From Dipteris shenzhenensis (taxonomy: Eukaryota > Polypodiophyta > Polypodiopsida > Gleicheniales), in the NCBI GenBank assembly GCA_047967505.1, contig CM106539.1: 64,000 nucleotides of DNA. The stretch is one strand, 5' to 3'. This document shows, piece after piece, positions 21,991 through 33,270 of the stretch. The position numbers and the translations under genes were made by a program. The notes beneath the pieces are model-generated. The model made no database searches and had not been told where the DNA came from. It saw only the letters and a program-made list of their open reading frames with translations. The first letter of the stretch is position 1. The number at the start of each line of letters is the position of its first letter.

Positions 21991-22440
21991 AAACTCCATG
22001 AAAATCATACTGACTCAGCTAGCTAGCATCAAGTTTAATCTTAATGATGACATTGTAATTGCTATCTTGCTTAAAAGTCTACCTGATGAATATGGCACAA
22101 TTGTAACTACCCTCACCAATCTACCAAAGATCAATTTGGTGGAAATAAAGGCATCCCACTTGGAAGAGGAAAGGAAGATTAAACTGAGGAATGACTACAA
22201 AGAAAATGAGGCATATTTGGTCAAAGGCAACTTCAAGGGATCAACCAGCAAGAGCAAGATGCATTGCAACTTTTGTTGAAAGCTTGGACACTTTGAGAAA
22301 GAGTGTTATACAAAGAACAAAATTTCAGCAAATCTGGTGGAAGAAGCAGAGAAAGAAGAAGAAGAAGAACTAGAGGATGTTAAAGCTCTCACTACTTTCA
22401 CCACCCAAGTCAATCTTGATGAGGGTGATGATCCATATTT
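21991..22440 (+). pseudogene. copia Gag, second part with zinc knuckle
   Basis: Begins in frame with the first part: SMKIILTQLASIKFNLND, then IAILLKSLPDEYGTIVTTL, then a zinc knuckle C-N-F-C-stop-KLGHFEKEC (one stop inside it). An acidic Glu-rich tail ends at a stop near 22445. The first five bases (21991-21995) are the right-hand AAACT target duplication. Confidence 0.85.
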
Positions 22441-22690
22441 CTTCTAAAATTGTTTTGTGTGTGTGGTCAATAAGGGTTCTCTACCCTAGGATGGACCCCT
22501 TAAATTATTGTTAGTCTTATGTTTGAGTTATTACCTTGTTAGAACCATGGGTATTTCCCATGCATAGTCATTGTCCATTCTCCCTCTCCCAGTTGTAAAC
22601 CAAGAGCCATAACCAGAGTGAGTCACAGGTTGGGGTCATGAATGTTGTTACTAGGTGTGAACAAACCATGAAGCTTCCCATGTACTATTG
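22441..22690. other. non-coding gap between two copia remnants
   Basis: Stop-rich sequence without copia similarity separates the first Gag and zinc knuckle from a second one at 22755. It could be LTR or other sequence at a recombination junction. Confidence 0.4.
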
Positions 22691-23176
22691 CTGGGGTGAG
22701 CAATCATTCCAACCGAGGAAGATTTCAAGGACGAGGGAATGCATCCACCAACGTGTTAAACATTCAGTGCAACTACTGTCACAAGTTAGGACACCATGAA
22801 AGAGATTGCCGCAAGAAGTAGTATGACCAAGGCAGTCAATCCAGCACTAATTGAGAAAATTTCCAAGGCAGAGGAAATCATCGTGGTGGACATTCTAGTC
22901 ATAGTCATTTTGCAAATGAACATGGAAATATGTTTCTTGCAAGCGAGGAAATGCATCAGACTGATACAGTGTACCTAGACATTGATTTATTACAGCTATC
23001 AAGTCGACCAAGTGGAACAGGATCCTTGGTACATCGATAGCGGTGCATCATCTCACATGACAAATCATCAGGAATGGTTCACAGAAATGAAACCATTAGA
23101 AGGTCAGAAAAATGTCATCTACATAGTAGACAATACACCGAATCCAGTTCAAGGGCAGCAGGTGTTAGCCCTATGA
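22691..23176 (+). pseudogene. copia zinc knuckle and aspartic protease
   Basis: The zinc knuckle NIQCNYCHKLGHHERDCRKK is at about 22752-22810, followed by a stop. The protease starts at about 23020: DPWYIDSGASSHMTNHQEWF, with the copia active site D-S-G-A intact. The frame ends at a stop at 23174-23176. Confidence 0.88.
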
Positions 23177-23700
23177 ACAATTTCACCGGTACGAAAGCAT
23201 TGGTGAAAGATGTGCTCTATGTTTCGAAGCTTAGCAAGAACCTTTTGTCAGTAGGTCAAATGATGGAACATAACTACAGAGTCATCTTCGACGGAGATGA
23301 ATGCACTATTAGAGATAAATCCAAAAGATGTCAGCTAGTAGCAAAAGGTGTCAAGGAAGGACGCTTATATAGAATGCTAGCTATAGTACCAGATAAGCAT
23401 GCCATGTCAGCTCAACCGCAACAGATGCCACTATCTGCAAAATGGCACAAGAGATATGGTAATGTCAACTTCAAGTACTTGTTAGATCTCAGGAATCAGA
23501 ATATGGCAATTGGGATTCCAAAGCTACAGTTTCTTGGAAAAGTTTGTGAAGCATGCTGCTTCGGCAAACAAAAGCGAACCAACTTTGGTAGAAGTACCTC
23601 TCATGTACGAGGTATTCTTGATTTAATTCATACAAATGTATGGGGTTATGCCCAGACCCGCAGCATCAATGGTTCACTTTACTACTTGACTTTCATACAA
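23177..23700 (+). pseudogene. copia pre-integrase region, integrase cut off
   Basis: Reads VKDVLYVSKLSKNLLSVGQM, then AKWHKRYGNVNFKYLLDL and VCEACCFGKQKRTNF (the HHCC finger region), then DLIHTNVWG, which holds the first integrase catalytic Asp. Immediately after YYLTFI the sequence jumps to RT (KARLVAKGF), so the rest of the integrase was deleted (junction about 23693-23700). Confidence 0.88.
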
Positions 23701-24560
23701 AGCCAGACTAGTTGCAAAAGGATTTATATAGCAATATGATCAAGATTATGATGAGACTTATGCTCTAGTAGCAAAGATGGATTCCATATGGTTCTTGATA
23801 TCTCTAACGACACTCAATAGGTGGAATGTGTACCAGCTCGATGTCAAGAATGCATTTCTCAATGGTTACCTAGACGAGGAAGTTACATGTAACAACCAGC
23901 AGGTTATGTTGAACCAGGAAAGGAGAATAAGGTTTGTCACCTCAAGAAAAGTCTCTACGGCTTAAAGCAAGCACCCAGAAGTTGGTACAACAAAATTGAT
24001 CAGTATTTTGCTAATCTGGGATACATGAAGTCCAATGCAGATCATACTCTCTACTACAAAGTTCACGAGGAAGACATTACTATTGCACTTTTGTACGTAG
24101 ATGATCTGATTGTGACAGGAAGCAAGGATAGCTTCATTAGAAAATTGAAACAAGACTTATCTGCAGAGTTCGACATGAAAGATCTTGGACTTATGCACTA
24201 TTGTCTTGGAATTGAGTTCTGGAGAGATTCAGATAGCACATTCATGAGTCAACTCAAGTATGTTGACAGTCTCCTAAAGAAGTTTCATATGGCAGATTGC
24301 AAGATTGCAGCCACTCCCATGGAATAGAGTTTGAAACTTACTAAAGATTCAGAAAAGCCTATAGTCAATGACAGATACTACAGGCAGCTCATCGGATCCC
24401 TTATATATCTGGCAATCACACGACCAGATATTTGTTATGCAGTAAGCTCACTAGCACAGTTTTTGGCAAATCCAAAATAGTCTCACTAGAATGCAGCCAA
24501 AAGAGTCTTGAGATACATCAAAGGTACAAGATAGTTTGGGATAGAATATAGAGGGAGTCA
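23700..24560 (+). pseudogene. copia reverse transcriptase
   Basis: Starts with KARLVAKGF, then VYQLDVKNAFLNGYLDEEV, KSLYGLKQAPRSWY (another frame), the catalytic IALLYVDDLIVTGSKD (YVDD), DLGLMHYCLGIEFWRDS and a degraded LIGSLIYLAITRPDI. Several stops and frame changes. Confidence 0.9.
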
Positions 24561-25033
24561 TCCACGATTGCATGGGATACTATGACAGTGACTATGCCGG
24601 AGATCATGAGACCAGGAGATTGACACATGGATATGCATTTTTCCTTGGTCAAGGTGCTATATCATGGTTGTCAAACAAACAACTAATTGTTTCTTTGTCT
24701 TCGACTAAAGCAGAATATAGAGCACTCACTACAGGTGCATGTGAGGCTATATGGCTCAGAAGACTATTATCATAAATAGATTACTTTGATGAGTCAAAGC
24801 CAACAACAATATCCTATGATAATCAATCAGCTCAAGCATTGGCCAAGAATTTAGTATATCATGCCAGGACAAAGCACATTGATGTGAAAGAGCACTTCAT
24901 CAGAGAAAGAGTGTTACTTGGTGACATCATATTGCAGCATTGTGATAGCAAAGAAAATGTTGAAGACATCTTTACCAAACCACTCGATAAAGAGCTATTC
25001 GAGAAACACCAACTAGCTCTTGGTTTGACCTAG
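24561..25033 (+). pseudogene. copia RNase H
   Basis: Reads [20 protein letters not shown], then [36 protein letters not shown] and VEDIFTKPLDKELFEKHQ, the standard copia RNase H and pol C terminus. One stop at about 24773. The frame ends at 25031-25033. Confidence 0.92.
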
Positions 25034-25239
25034 AGGAAGGACATTCCCATTAAAGGGGTTTGATGGAATGTAATGCTCAGTCCTTCTTCGATTTCCCAGA
25101 ATCATCATCTTGAGGGAAGTCCTACTTCATGATGTTGATCTTGAGGGAAGGTGCTAAGAGTTCACGCTCAACATCATGTGATCATGTGTGCATAGCACCA
25201 TCACGTGATCATATGTGCATAGCCTCCAACAAAATTTTT
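25034..25239. other. junction region after the copia remnant
   Basis: No coding. A short direct repeat of about 30 bp is present (CATCATGTGATCATGTGTGC at about 25172 and a near copy at about 25200). A copia 3' LTR would be expected here but I could not define one. Confidence 0.4.
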
Positions 25240-25943
25240 AGGTAATCAATATATTTTGGGTGCCATTGACTATTGTACAAAATGGGTTGAAGCTGTAGCA
25301 CTCAAAACATGCAAAGTTAGAGATGTAGCACATTTCCTTTATCACAATATTTTCTTGGTGTTTCTATTGAAATAGTGTTAGACAGAGGAACACATTTCCT
25401 CAACAAAACTATTAGGAAGATGACTAAGATGCACATGATGTTGCATAAAAAGTCTACAACCTATTATCCACAAGCCAATGGGCAAGCTGAGAGCTCTAAT
25501 AAACTGATGAAAAAGGTCTACAGAAGAACAGTTGCTAATCACTCTAAGGATTGAGATCAACACTTGGATTCAGTGCTATGGGGACCTAGAACAACACACA
25601 AGGTTGCAATTGGGTTAACATCTTTCAGGTTGTTATATGGCTGTCAAGCGGCTGTCAAGCAGTAGTACCTATGGAATTTCTAGCAGGTAGCCTGAGAGTG
25701 GCAATAGATAATAAATTATCTCTAGAATATTCAATAAATGCAAGATTAGAGCAACTTCTGCAATTGGATGAGGATAGGCTCACAAGTTCACATATTGCTG
25801 ATATAATTCAAAAAAGGAGGGCAGCATGGATAAACAGAAACATAAAGTTCAAATTGTTCAAAAAAGGTGATTTAGTGTTAATGTTTAACACAAAATTCCA
25901 GGAAAGTTCAAGCTCAAATGTGATGGTTCCTGATCCCACTTGA
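25240..25943 (+). pseudogene. Ty3/gypsy integrase fragment
   Basis: Broken frames read YILGAIDYCTKWVEAVALKT (first catalytic Asp in the D-Y-x-T-K-W motif), then D-R-G-T-H-F, HKKSTTYYPQANGQAESSNK (catalytic Glu), and a C-terminal frame at 25671-25943 with SHIADIIQKRRAAWINRNIK and FKKGDLVLMFNTKF. Order and motifs are those of a gypsy integrase core and C-terminal part. Several stops and frameshifts. Confidence 0.85.
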
Positions 25944-26776
25944 GCAAAAATCAACACAATCTCTCTGCAACTCTGCAAAAATCGCAATCGCGATCCTATA
26001 TATGTTACAGCTATTTAGATTGACAAATTTATCTTTAACAGCTTCCAACACCAGTCCGACAAGCACACACGAAACGTGTTGTTTCATCAACAGCAACATT
26101 CAGGTAGCTCTAATCTAGACTAACCCAATTCAATCACTGATGTAGGTAGCTCTAATCCAGACTAGCCCAATTCAATCAGTGATGTAGGTATGCCAAACTT
26201 CAAAGAAGCACGCATAGTGGTGAGCCTGGCCTTAGCAATACTCTAACAACCGTCAGATACAAGAAAACACTTGACTCCGACTTCTCCGACTCCCATCCAC
26301 ACAACACGTGCAACGTCACTCCCCCCCTCCGACCTCACTCCGACTCTCATTCGACTCCAACACCCGCTCTCGCTCTGCTTCATGTCAAAGGGGACATTGA
26401 CCCGACTCCTTTTTTGCCATCCGGCTCTGTTTCGACATCCGACAGCCCTCCGACCCTGCTCCACCAACAAGGAAATCTGTCTCATGCATACCTAATTCTC
26501 CGTACCAATGAGACAGCTAACAAACGTACATGGTATGAATCGAGACATTATCAAGACAAGCCTCTTCACTCGAATGAGTCTCACACCTCCACATTAGCCA
26601 TTCTCGCCGACCTCTCCTTGACGATGAACTTTATCATCATAAATACATCCCATAGTGCTAAACGCAAGCTGATAAGTAGTCCCTGACACGTCGAAAATCA
26701 CTGGCAGACTACAATTTGTTGCATGTGAAACTAATGAACGGTCCCTTGAACCACAAGATCGACATAAGCTTTTCCC
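25944..26776. other. no clear gene between integrase and downstream frames
   Basis: Contains a short direct repeat at about 26100-26190 (GGTAGCTCTAATC..GACTA..CCCAATTCAATCA, twice) and a C-rich stretch with repeated CTCCGACTC (about 26275-26470). No domain recognised. Confidence 0.45.
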
Positions 26777-28640
26777 ATGAACCCCCTCTACATATGGTAC
26801 CAAAACGCGGCCATTGCCTCACATTTCCTAGCACATTGGAAAGAGCCCGAGCCCAATCTTCACCTCTTGACCACAGCAGTGCTCTTGGATGTAGGCATGG
26901 CCCCTAAGCGATCCGTAATGCCCACTCAAAAAAGTCCATGCCAATTCCTAGCCGCGGAGAAGATCGTGGACATACTCAATCTAGAGGAGACTGCCGATGA
27001 CGAGCCACCTCTCCCACCACAGAATAAACCAATGCTCACAACAAGCTTCACCAATTTTAAGGTATCCTTGGACTTATCAAAGCATTGGCTAAAAAAGATT
27101 GGCTTGTTGCCATATGCAAGTCTACACTGGGCATCCCGGAAAGCTTTCCCACAATCTCTTACATAGTATGAAAGTTTCCAATGAAGTGGAGGTATGCTCG
27201 CTGGCAATGTCATGCTTTCCCTGGAGATTATTGCATAGGTTTTTTAGCTCCCAATTATAAATGAGGAGGTAGTCTACAAAAAAGACATCAACTCTGACAT
27301 GCAGGAGTTTGCCCCCCCCCCCGGAGATGCTCAATACTCATCAGAGGAAGCATCTATGGCGGTCTATGGCCAATCCCTAGCAAAGCGATTGTGGGATATG
27401 CCCCTTGCAGGGGAAGAGTTTCTACCCTCACCATCTGAGCAGAAATCTTCAAAGAAGATCAAGCTAAATCTTCGGTCTAAGTCCGTGCTTCCAAAGCCCG
27501 AGAGCTGGAGCAAACCAGACGATAACATTGCTAGCATTCTACTGACAACACCTCCCAAGAGGTATTTAGAACAATTCTCCCTTGTTCACAGCATGGCCGA
27601 CTTGCCCGACATCACCAAAGCAAAAGCAAAAGATTCCGACTATAGAAGGAGTATAGGACAGCAGAGATCCAGAACATGCATTGAAAGTTTTATAGAACTA
27701 TGTTGATGAACAAAGAACAATTCAGCTACAGCTGCGACAGTGAGTACAAGAATTAACTGAAGACAAGAGGGCTGGCCATGAGTACATGTTGAACCAAGCC
27801 AACATGCAAAAGAAGCTACATGCTACATAGCTAGAGCTCGAGGAGGTCAAGAGAGAATATGCACAGTATAGAACCATGCAAGAGAAAAACGTCTCCAAGC
27901 TCACTCCCTAAGTGCGAGTCCAAAAAGAATGCTTACCTACTGTCAAGAATTGGTTGGAGGAAATGAAGACAAAGTTTTTCCTATAGTTGGATCAAATGGG
28001 TGCAACCCATTCCGATTTAATCTGTTACTCAAAGAACGGATTAATGCTTTAGAAGGAGTTGACCAGAAACTCAGGGAAATGGTAGAGGAGATTGATGGTA
28101 TTTTCTTAAGTTCCTCTGATCTCACATAAATGAAGACGTAGCTAGTCAAAGCATCTCAGGACCTATGGTCAAATCTTAAGCACGGCTTGTTTGTTATTGC
28201 ACAGTGACCATATGAGGCATTTGCCTCTACTGCGTATGCCTATGAGATTATGGCATAGGAATTGGAAGCCCTTAAAGTTGCAGCTCAGAATGCTAAATAG
28301 AATCAAATGCCATTGGATGGTGACACAGAAATTTTAGAGCTACCAATAGATCCTGGGAAACCATGTGAAATAGAGCAAGGCCATAGTCTACGCAATTGTC
28401 TACTGAACATGCTCCTTTTAAAGATGACAAATATCATGATACATAATTCATTGCTCTCCCTAACCAGCAGGCCTCAGCCCCTATTGTAGATTTTGAAGAG
28501 GCAGAGACCAAAATGGAAGAGGAACCGTAGCTGCATGACAGCTGTAAGGAAGAAACAGAGGAAGCAAATCCCATTGCTGCCAAGGCACCAGTCATCGATC
28601 TAAACTCAACACATACTATTAAGGTCCACTTGATGGACTA
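26777..28640 (+). pseudogene. degenerate reading frames downstream of gypsy integrase, coiled-coil-like
   Basis: Plus-strand frames 26777-27166, 27299-27706 and 27929-28129, with coding-like stretches between, seem to be parts of one decayed ORF. Stretches such as HEYMLNQANMQKKLHAT then ELEEVKREYAQYRTMQEKNV look like coiled coil. I recognise no family. Position after an integrase fragment suggests a 3' accessory ORF of the same gypsy element. The minus-strand copy at 30.5-32.1 kb has the same layout. Confidence 0.5.
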
Positions 28641-30470
28641 TTTCCAGTAAGGGTTCGACTCTTCCACTTTTTGACAAGTTTTACCACCGGGAGTGCCAAG
28701 TGTTAAGGGTGAATTCAACACACGTGGGCTTCACCCAAGGAGGGTTAGTACACCCCTAGTAATGGGAAGATACATTAGGGAGTAGTGGATAATTTTGTAA
28801 TTGTAGGGACAGTTATAACTGTCCCTAACAGCCAGTAGTAGTGGCCTTATCCACCACATCATGTTTTGAACTATTGTATGTTTTTGACTGTTAGCCAACT
28901 GAAGTAAGATGATGTTATAAGCTGATCTTCACGTCCTGTATGAGGTTTGTTGTTGTGATCTACTGGAATGCAAACTACTAGTAACATTTCTATAGTATAC
29001 ACAATGATCTTAGTTCTTTCTATGTTTTGAGTTATCTTTGCATATTTTTATTTATGTTTTACTTTTGAATTTAAATGTTCCCTCCTTACATTTACATACC
29101 ATAGTCATATTAGATAAGAACTTTTTGAACACCCTTCTATCCTTGTAAATGGCCCATAAGTCCCCCAAATTTAATAATCCCCTTCCATGAATGAACCTAC
29201 AGTCTTACATACTATAGAATGACCACCTTGGGGTGGAAGATAAGCTACAAGCTACGAGCTAAGATGGAAGAGAAGCTAGAAGAGCTATACGAGAAGCTAG
29301 TGCAGAGAAGTGGGAAGCTACAAGTTACAATGCACAAGAAGTTGTAAGAGAACATGAGGTGCAAAAGAACCTGGAAGAGAAGCTAGCTATGGTGCACAAG
29401 AAGATGGAAGAGAGAAGTTGGACGAGAAGCAAGAAGAGAATGCAAGCTACATGCATGAGTGCATGAGAGGGGTGACTGGTAGTTTGCATATGCTTGAACA
29501 TGAAACTCAAAGTTCTAATATGTGTGAGTGTTGTCTAATGAGTAGAACTGTTTGTCCCTTTTATTGTTATAATATAATATTCACATGCTATCAAGCAACA
29601 AGCCAAAATAGATTTGAAAGGTGCTTTGATTTTCATGCCTTGAAGGCACAAAAAGACACATATTCATGATTCTACCCACAAGTGAAGATGATTTTCTCTT
29701 TCCAATTCAAATTTCAATTCCTCCTTTTATTGCACACTATTGTTATTCATCATCATGGCTTATCTATAGACAAGAGAGAAGCAAAGATCTCAACAATATG
29801 AGACAGCATTCTTTCTAAGTGTGAGTCCTTCATTAGTGATGCAAAAATGGTGTATTTCATCGTAGCATACTACCAAGTGATCCCCCTAGTTTTTGAGTTG
29901 TTTGTGCTTAATAGCACAATGAACCATGCTATAGATGAATAGGGTCATCTTCAGGTAGGTGTTTGTGTACGATTTTTGAGCTATGTATACTTTTTGTCCT
30001 ACACTACAATAGGTGATAGTATCTAAATCTTTTGATCTTTTAGTATGTGGATAGTGAAATGGGCGTGAAATCACCATTGAGCACATCAACGCTTTTAATT
30101 TTTTGTGTGCTGTCTCAAGCACATCTGTATTTTCTTCCAAGAAATTTTGCTTGATCTCTTACTGCAATATTATGTGCTTTCAAGCACATTGATTTTCTTT
30201 TTCAGGGAGTTATATCCCATGGAAGTTTCTGGTGATTGTTTCACGAAGGGTAGGAGACCAGCTACAACACAAAGAGGGGGGCTTCCCATCAAGCATTCAT
30301 ATAGTAGTATTGCATCAGCCTTTAATCGTATGAGATTTGCATGCAGTGAGAGACAGAACACATTCTTCTCGTCTTCATCCATCTGTTGGCATAGATCTCA
30401 AAGAGACTTTGTGCTTACTAGCCTTGTCCACAATCAAGACCAGATATGGCATCTAACATCTTGATTTGCA
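28641..30470. other. no gene recognised
   Basis: Mostly AT-rich. A small inverted repeat lies at about 28804-28831 (AGGGACAGTTATAACTGTCCCT). A purine-rich stretch at about 29230-29450 repeats GAAGCTA and AAGATGGAAGAG motifs. No convincing protein. Confidence 0.5.
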
Positions 30471-32100
30471 AGAGTTCCATGGTATGCATTTTCTTCCTTC
30501 AAGGTGATCCTCTTGCTGAAGGATTGCAACAAGCTCTTGGTATGATGTAGTGATGCCCTATAGCAAAAGATATTGTGCTGACCCCTCTGCTTCATCATCG
30601 GCTTGACCTAGTAGTTGAAGTTACAATTTGGAAATTATTGCCTTTTGATTTTGCCACTCTATGCACTTTTCTTTATATTTATCCATTATTGAGGTGTATG
30701 CAAGCTTTAGACTATTGAATTGGTGAGCTGCTTTTGGATGCCCTGGAAATTGATCATTAAGCACACAGAGTTGGATTATCTCTTGCTCTTGAGTGCCTAG
30801 TTCTTCTTTGGTGTTCACAAGTGTCTCCCTTGATACCATGCATTCCTTCTCTAGTGCTTGAATTTGATGTTTACCTTGTTTGAGGCTATTATGCAACTCA
30901 TTTTTTGTGTCTATTATGGCATGGAGTTGAACCTCTTTAAGTAGTAATCTTTCATTTAAGTGTACCATTTCCTTGTTCAGATCATTAGAAGTGACTTGCA
31001 TTTGGGAGAGGGATAACTCGACCTCTTCCTTTCTATTCAAGGCATCAGATAGCTATAGGTGTTTTTCTTAGAGAGAAACTGTGGCTTGTAGGGCATCCTT
31101 TCTACTTTCTCTACTAGAGCATTTTGTGCAAGGAGCTGTTGGTGCATTTGTTCTTCCATGCTTTCCTTGAGCTTATGAATTTCAGTTTTGGCATGTTGCA
31201 ACTTAGTTTGGAGTGATGGGAGCATCTGCCTTTCCATTTCTCTTTCCTGCTCATCTGATGCCATGGTAGCAAATAATTGTGACCATTGTTGTAACTGCTA
31301 ATTGTGATGCTGTATTATCTGGAATGTGCTATGGCCTTGCTTGTATTGGACATACAGTTGACTCACATGTGCCCATGTGGAATTTTTATATATTCCTTGA
31401 ACAACAGTCTATTGTATGGTACCACTAGAGACATTTGGGGGTTGTGACTCTAGAGTCGTGGAGTCGTCAACATTGGTGACTTGTGCTTCTTGAAGAGGCA
31501 TGCTATTTGGCTCACTTGCAAAGTCATTATGTGGCATGGTCTCCTCTTGGATTTCCACGCTCAAGTCCTTTTGTTGTGGTAACAATACTAAACTGAGTTG
31601 CAAGATTCTTTGGCAGAGTTGCACACTGTCATTCTTTGGAATCTGTTCGAATTGCCACCCATCCATGTTATCCACATTGAGAGTAGGTGGAGGATTTAAT
31701 TCCCATTTTGGCAATAAAATCAATGTTTCAAAGTCCTCTATATCTTGTGTTGAGAGAGGTGTAGAGTCATCCTCTTCCTCTATTGCAAACCCAATTATAA
31801 TGGCCAATAGATGGGCAATATAGCTTTTGCCCATTATGTGTAGTGGATACATAATTGGTTAGCACAACAAGGATATGTATTGAGCCCAGTCTTGTAGTTT
31901 TGATCTACAAAGGAGTGTAAGAGTTTTACTGACATATAATTTTTTCTCACTCCCGTATGATTAAAAATGTCAGCCAAAAACTTAGCTGCCTCTTTGCATA
32001 TGGGATTCAAAATCATATCATGATGTATTCCCCCTATTTGTGACTTTGTGTTAGGTGGGAATAAATCCTGAATCTCAGAGAATCTTGCATCCAAATGCAT
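30471..32100 (-). pseudogene. decayed coiled-coil ORF downstream of gypsy integrase
   Basis: Minus-strand frames 31834-32100, 31409-31852, 31037-31264 and 30621-31040 follow each other and probably derive from one ORF. The second is acidic. The last two are strongly coiled-coil-like (KLQHAKTEIHKLKESMEEQM; LNKEMVHLNERLLLKEVQLH). I recognise no known family. The position directly after a gypsy integrase points to an element-encoded accessory protein. Confidence 0.55.
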
Positions 32101-32163
32101 ACAACTTCAGGATGCAAGGTTCTTGTATGCATTTAGTTTCTCTACCCAATCAGAACACTTTGG

Positions 32164-32501
32164 TTATACTACCTTGGTGAGGACAATGCATAGTATTTTG
32201 TTGGTGGAATCGGCTTGTCCATTCCCTTGGGGGTAGTAAGGTTTGCTCTTTCTATGGATTACCATAAAGCTAGACAAGAGTTCTTGGATGACCTCATTGA
32301 CAAAATATGTGCCTCTATCTGACACAATTTCAATGGGACATCCGAATCGGGTGATCATATTCTCGTACAAGAACCTTGCTGTGCTCTTTCTATGGATTAC
32401 CATAAAGCCAGACAAGAGTTCTTGGATGACCTCATTGACAAAATGTGTGCCTCTATCTGACACAATTTCAATGGGACATATGAATCGGGTGATCACATTC
32501 T

Positions 32502-32506
<5 letters not shown>
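32164..32506 (-). pseudogene. Ty3/gypsy integrase fragment with internal duplication
   Basis: Reads ITRFGCPIEIVSDRGTYFVN then KPYYPQGNGQADSTNKIL: the second catalytic Asp (VSDRGT) and the Y-P-Q-x-N-G-Q-A motif, with Asp in place of the usual catalytic Glu. A 138-bp tandem duplication (32244-32381 and 32382 to about 32506) repeats 46 codons, so the SDRGT motif occurs twice. Frames stay open across the duplication. Confidence 0.88.
32244..32506. repeat. 138-bp tandem duplication
   Basis: Two near-identical copies starting TGCTCTTTCTATGGATTACC at 32244 and 32382. The second runs into the GA tract at 32507. The period is a multiple of three. Confidence 0.9.
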
Positions 32507-32561
<55 letters not shown>

Positions 32562-32588
32562 GGGGGGGGGGGGAGGGGGGGTGGGGGG
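32507..32588. repeat. (GA)n followed by poly-G
   Basis: About 53 bp of GA, then a G-run with few interruptions (32560-32588). Confidence 0.95.
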
Positions 32589-32689
32589 AAGGCCCCATGG
32601 ATGAGCACCCCATTTTGAGCTAGCTACAAATCCCATAGAAGCATGGTCCCCCCAACTACGATAAGCACCCTACAGATGGACTTACATGA

Positions 32690-32693
<4 letters not shown>

Positions 32694-32742
<49 letters not shown>
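32694..32742. repeat. (GA)n microsatellite
   Basis: About 48 bp of GA dinucleotides. Confidence 0.95.
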
Positions 32743-32744
<2 letters not shown>

Positions 32745-32779
32745 ATAACAAAAATAATGCCCCTAATGCTCACTTACAT

Positions 32780-32790
32780 GCAGGCACCAA
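32780..32790 (-). other. possible degenerate primer binding site beside LTR A
   Basis: The minus strand next to the LTR reads TTGGTGCCTGC, resembling the TGGCACC/TGGCGCC site of plant gypsy elements primed by tRNA-Asp. The match is short. Confidence 0.4.
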
Positions 32791-32791
32791 T

Positions 32792-33270
32792 TGTGTAGTC
32801 TCTAGCGATGACTCACGTGTCATGGGGATCTTGCAAGAACACCAATGAAGTACTCCTCCAAGATTCTTGGTTGAGAGCAATGCATGCAAATACATCCACT
32901 AGTGTCACTCTAGCAACTCACAGCTTGTTGTGCAATCGTGAATCCATAAGGAGAAAAAGAGGTTGAGTAGAGGGAAGTGGACAAGGGAGAGGAGGCAAAG
33001 AGGAAGGGAAGGAGAGAAGAGAGCATTGCATTCATGAAAGGCACTATGAGGCACAAGTCCAAAGAAGAGGAGGAGAGCTTGCATTCCAATGTGTGCAACC
33101 AACAAGGAGAGCTTGTATTCCAATGTCTACAACCAACAAGTGAAGACCAAAGTCAACCATTTGGCCTTTTATAGATGCCACCTTTAGAATGGAGGGACAA
33201 CCCTAATCTCTTTATATCACTCTCTTTCCTCATTCTTTACAAATGACATCCTCAAGTAATGTAGTTAGCA
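32792..33270 (-). repeat. gypsy LTR, copy A
   Basis: In plus coordinates it starts TGTGTAGTC and probably ends GTAGTTAGCA, followed by TGCCCCCCTTCC, which on the minus strand is a purine tract. A TATA box reads CTATAAAAGGCC on the minus strand (about 33164-33176). It shares most of its length with copy B (39345-39748) at perhaps 80% identity by eye. It may be the 3' LTR of the element at 34-39 kb, the 5' LTR of the integrase-bearing remnant to its left, or both. Confidence 0.7.

Larger units (their letters stand above)
20645..25033 (+). mobile_element. Ty1/copia remnant(s), degenerate, split by a solo LTR
   Basis: Plus-strand copia parts in order: gag, zinc knuckles, protease, pre-integrase, reverse transcriptase, RNase H. 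A solo LTR (20880-21990) splits gag, and integrase is mostly deleted at about 23695. Two zinc knuckles with a non-coding gap between them (22441-22690) suggest two different copia copies joined together. No LTR or primer site was recognised. Confidence 0.85.

Noticed and set aside
26243-26495. Frames with Pro/Thr/Ser or Arg/Gly on both strands
   Set aside because: Overlapping open frames come from the CTCCGACTC-rich stretch; no domain.
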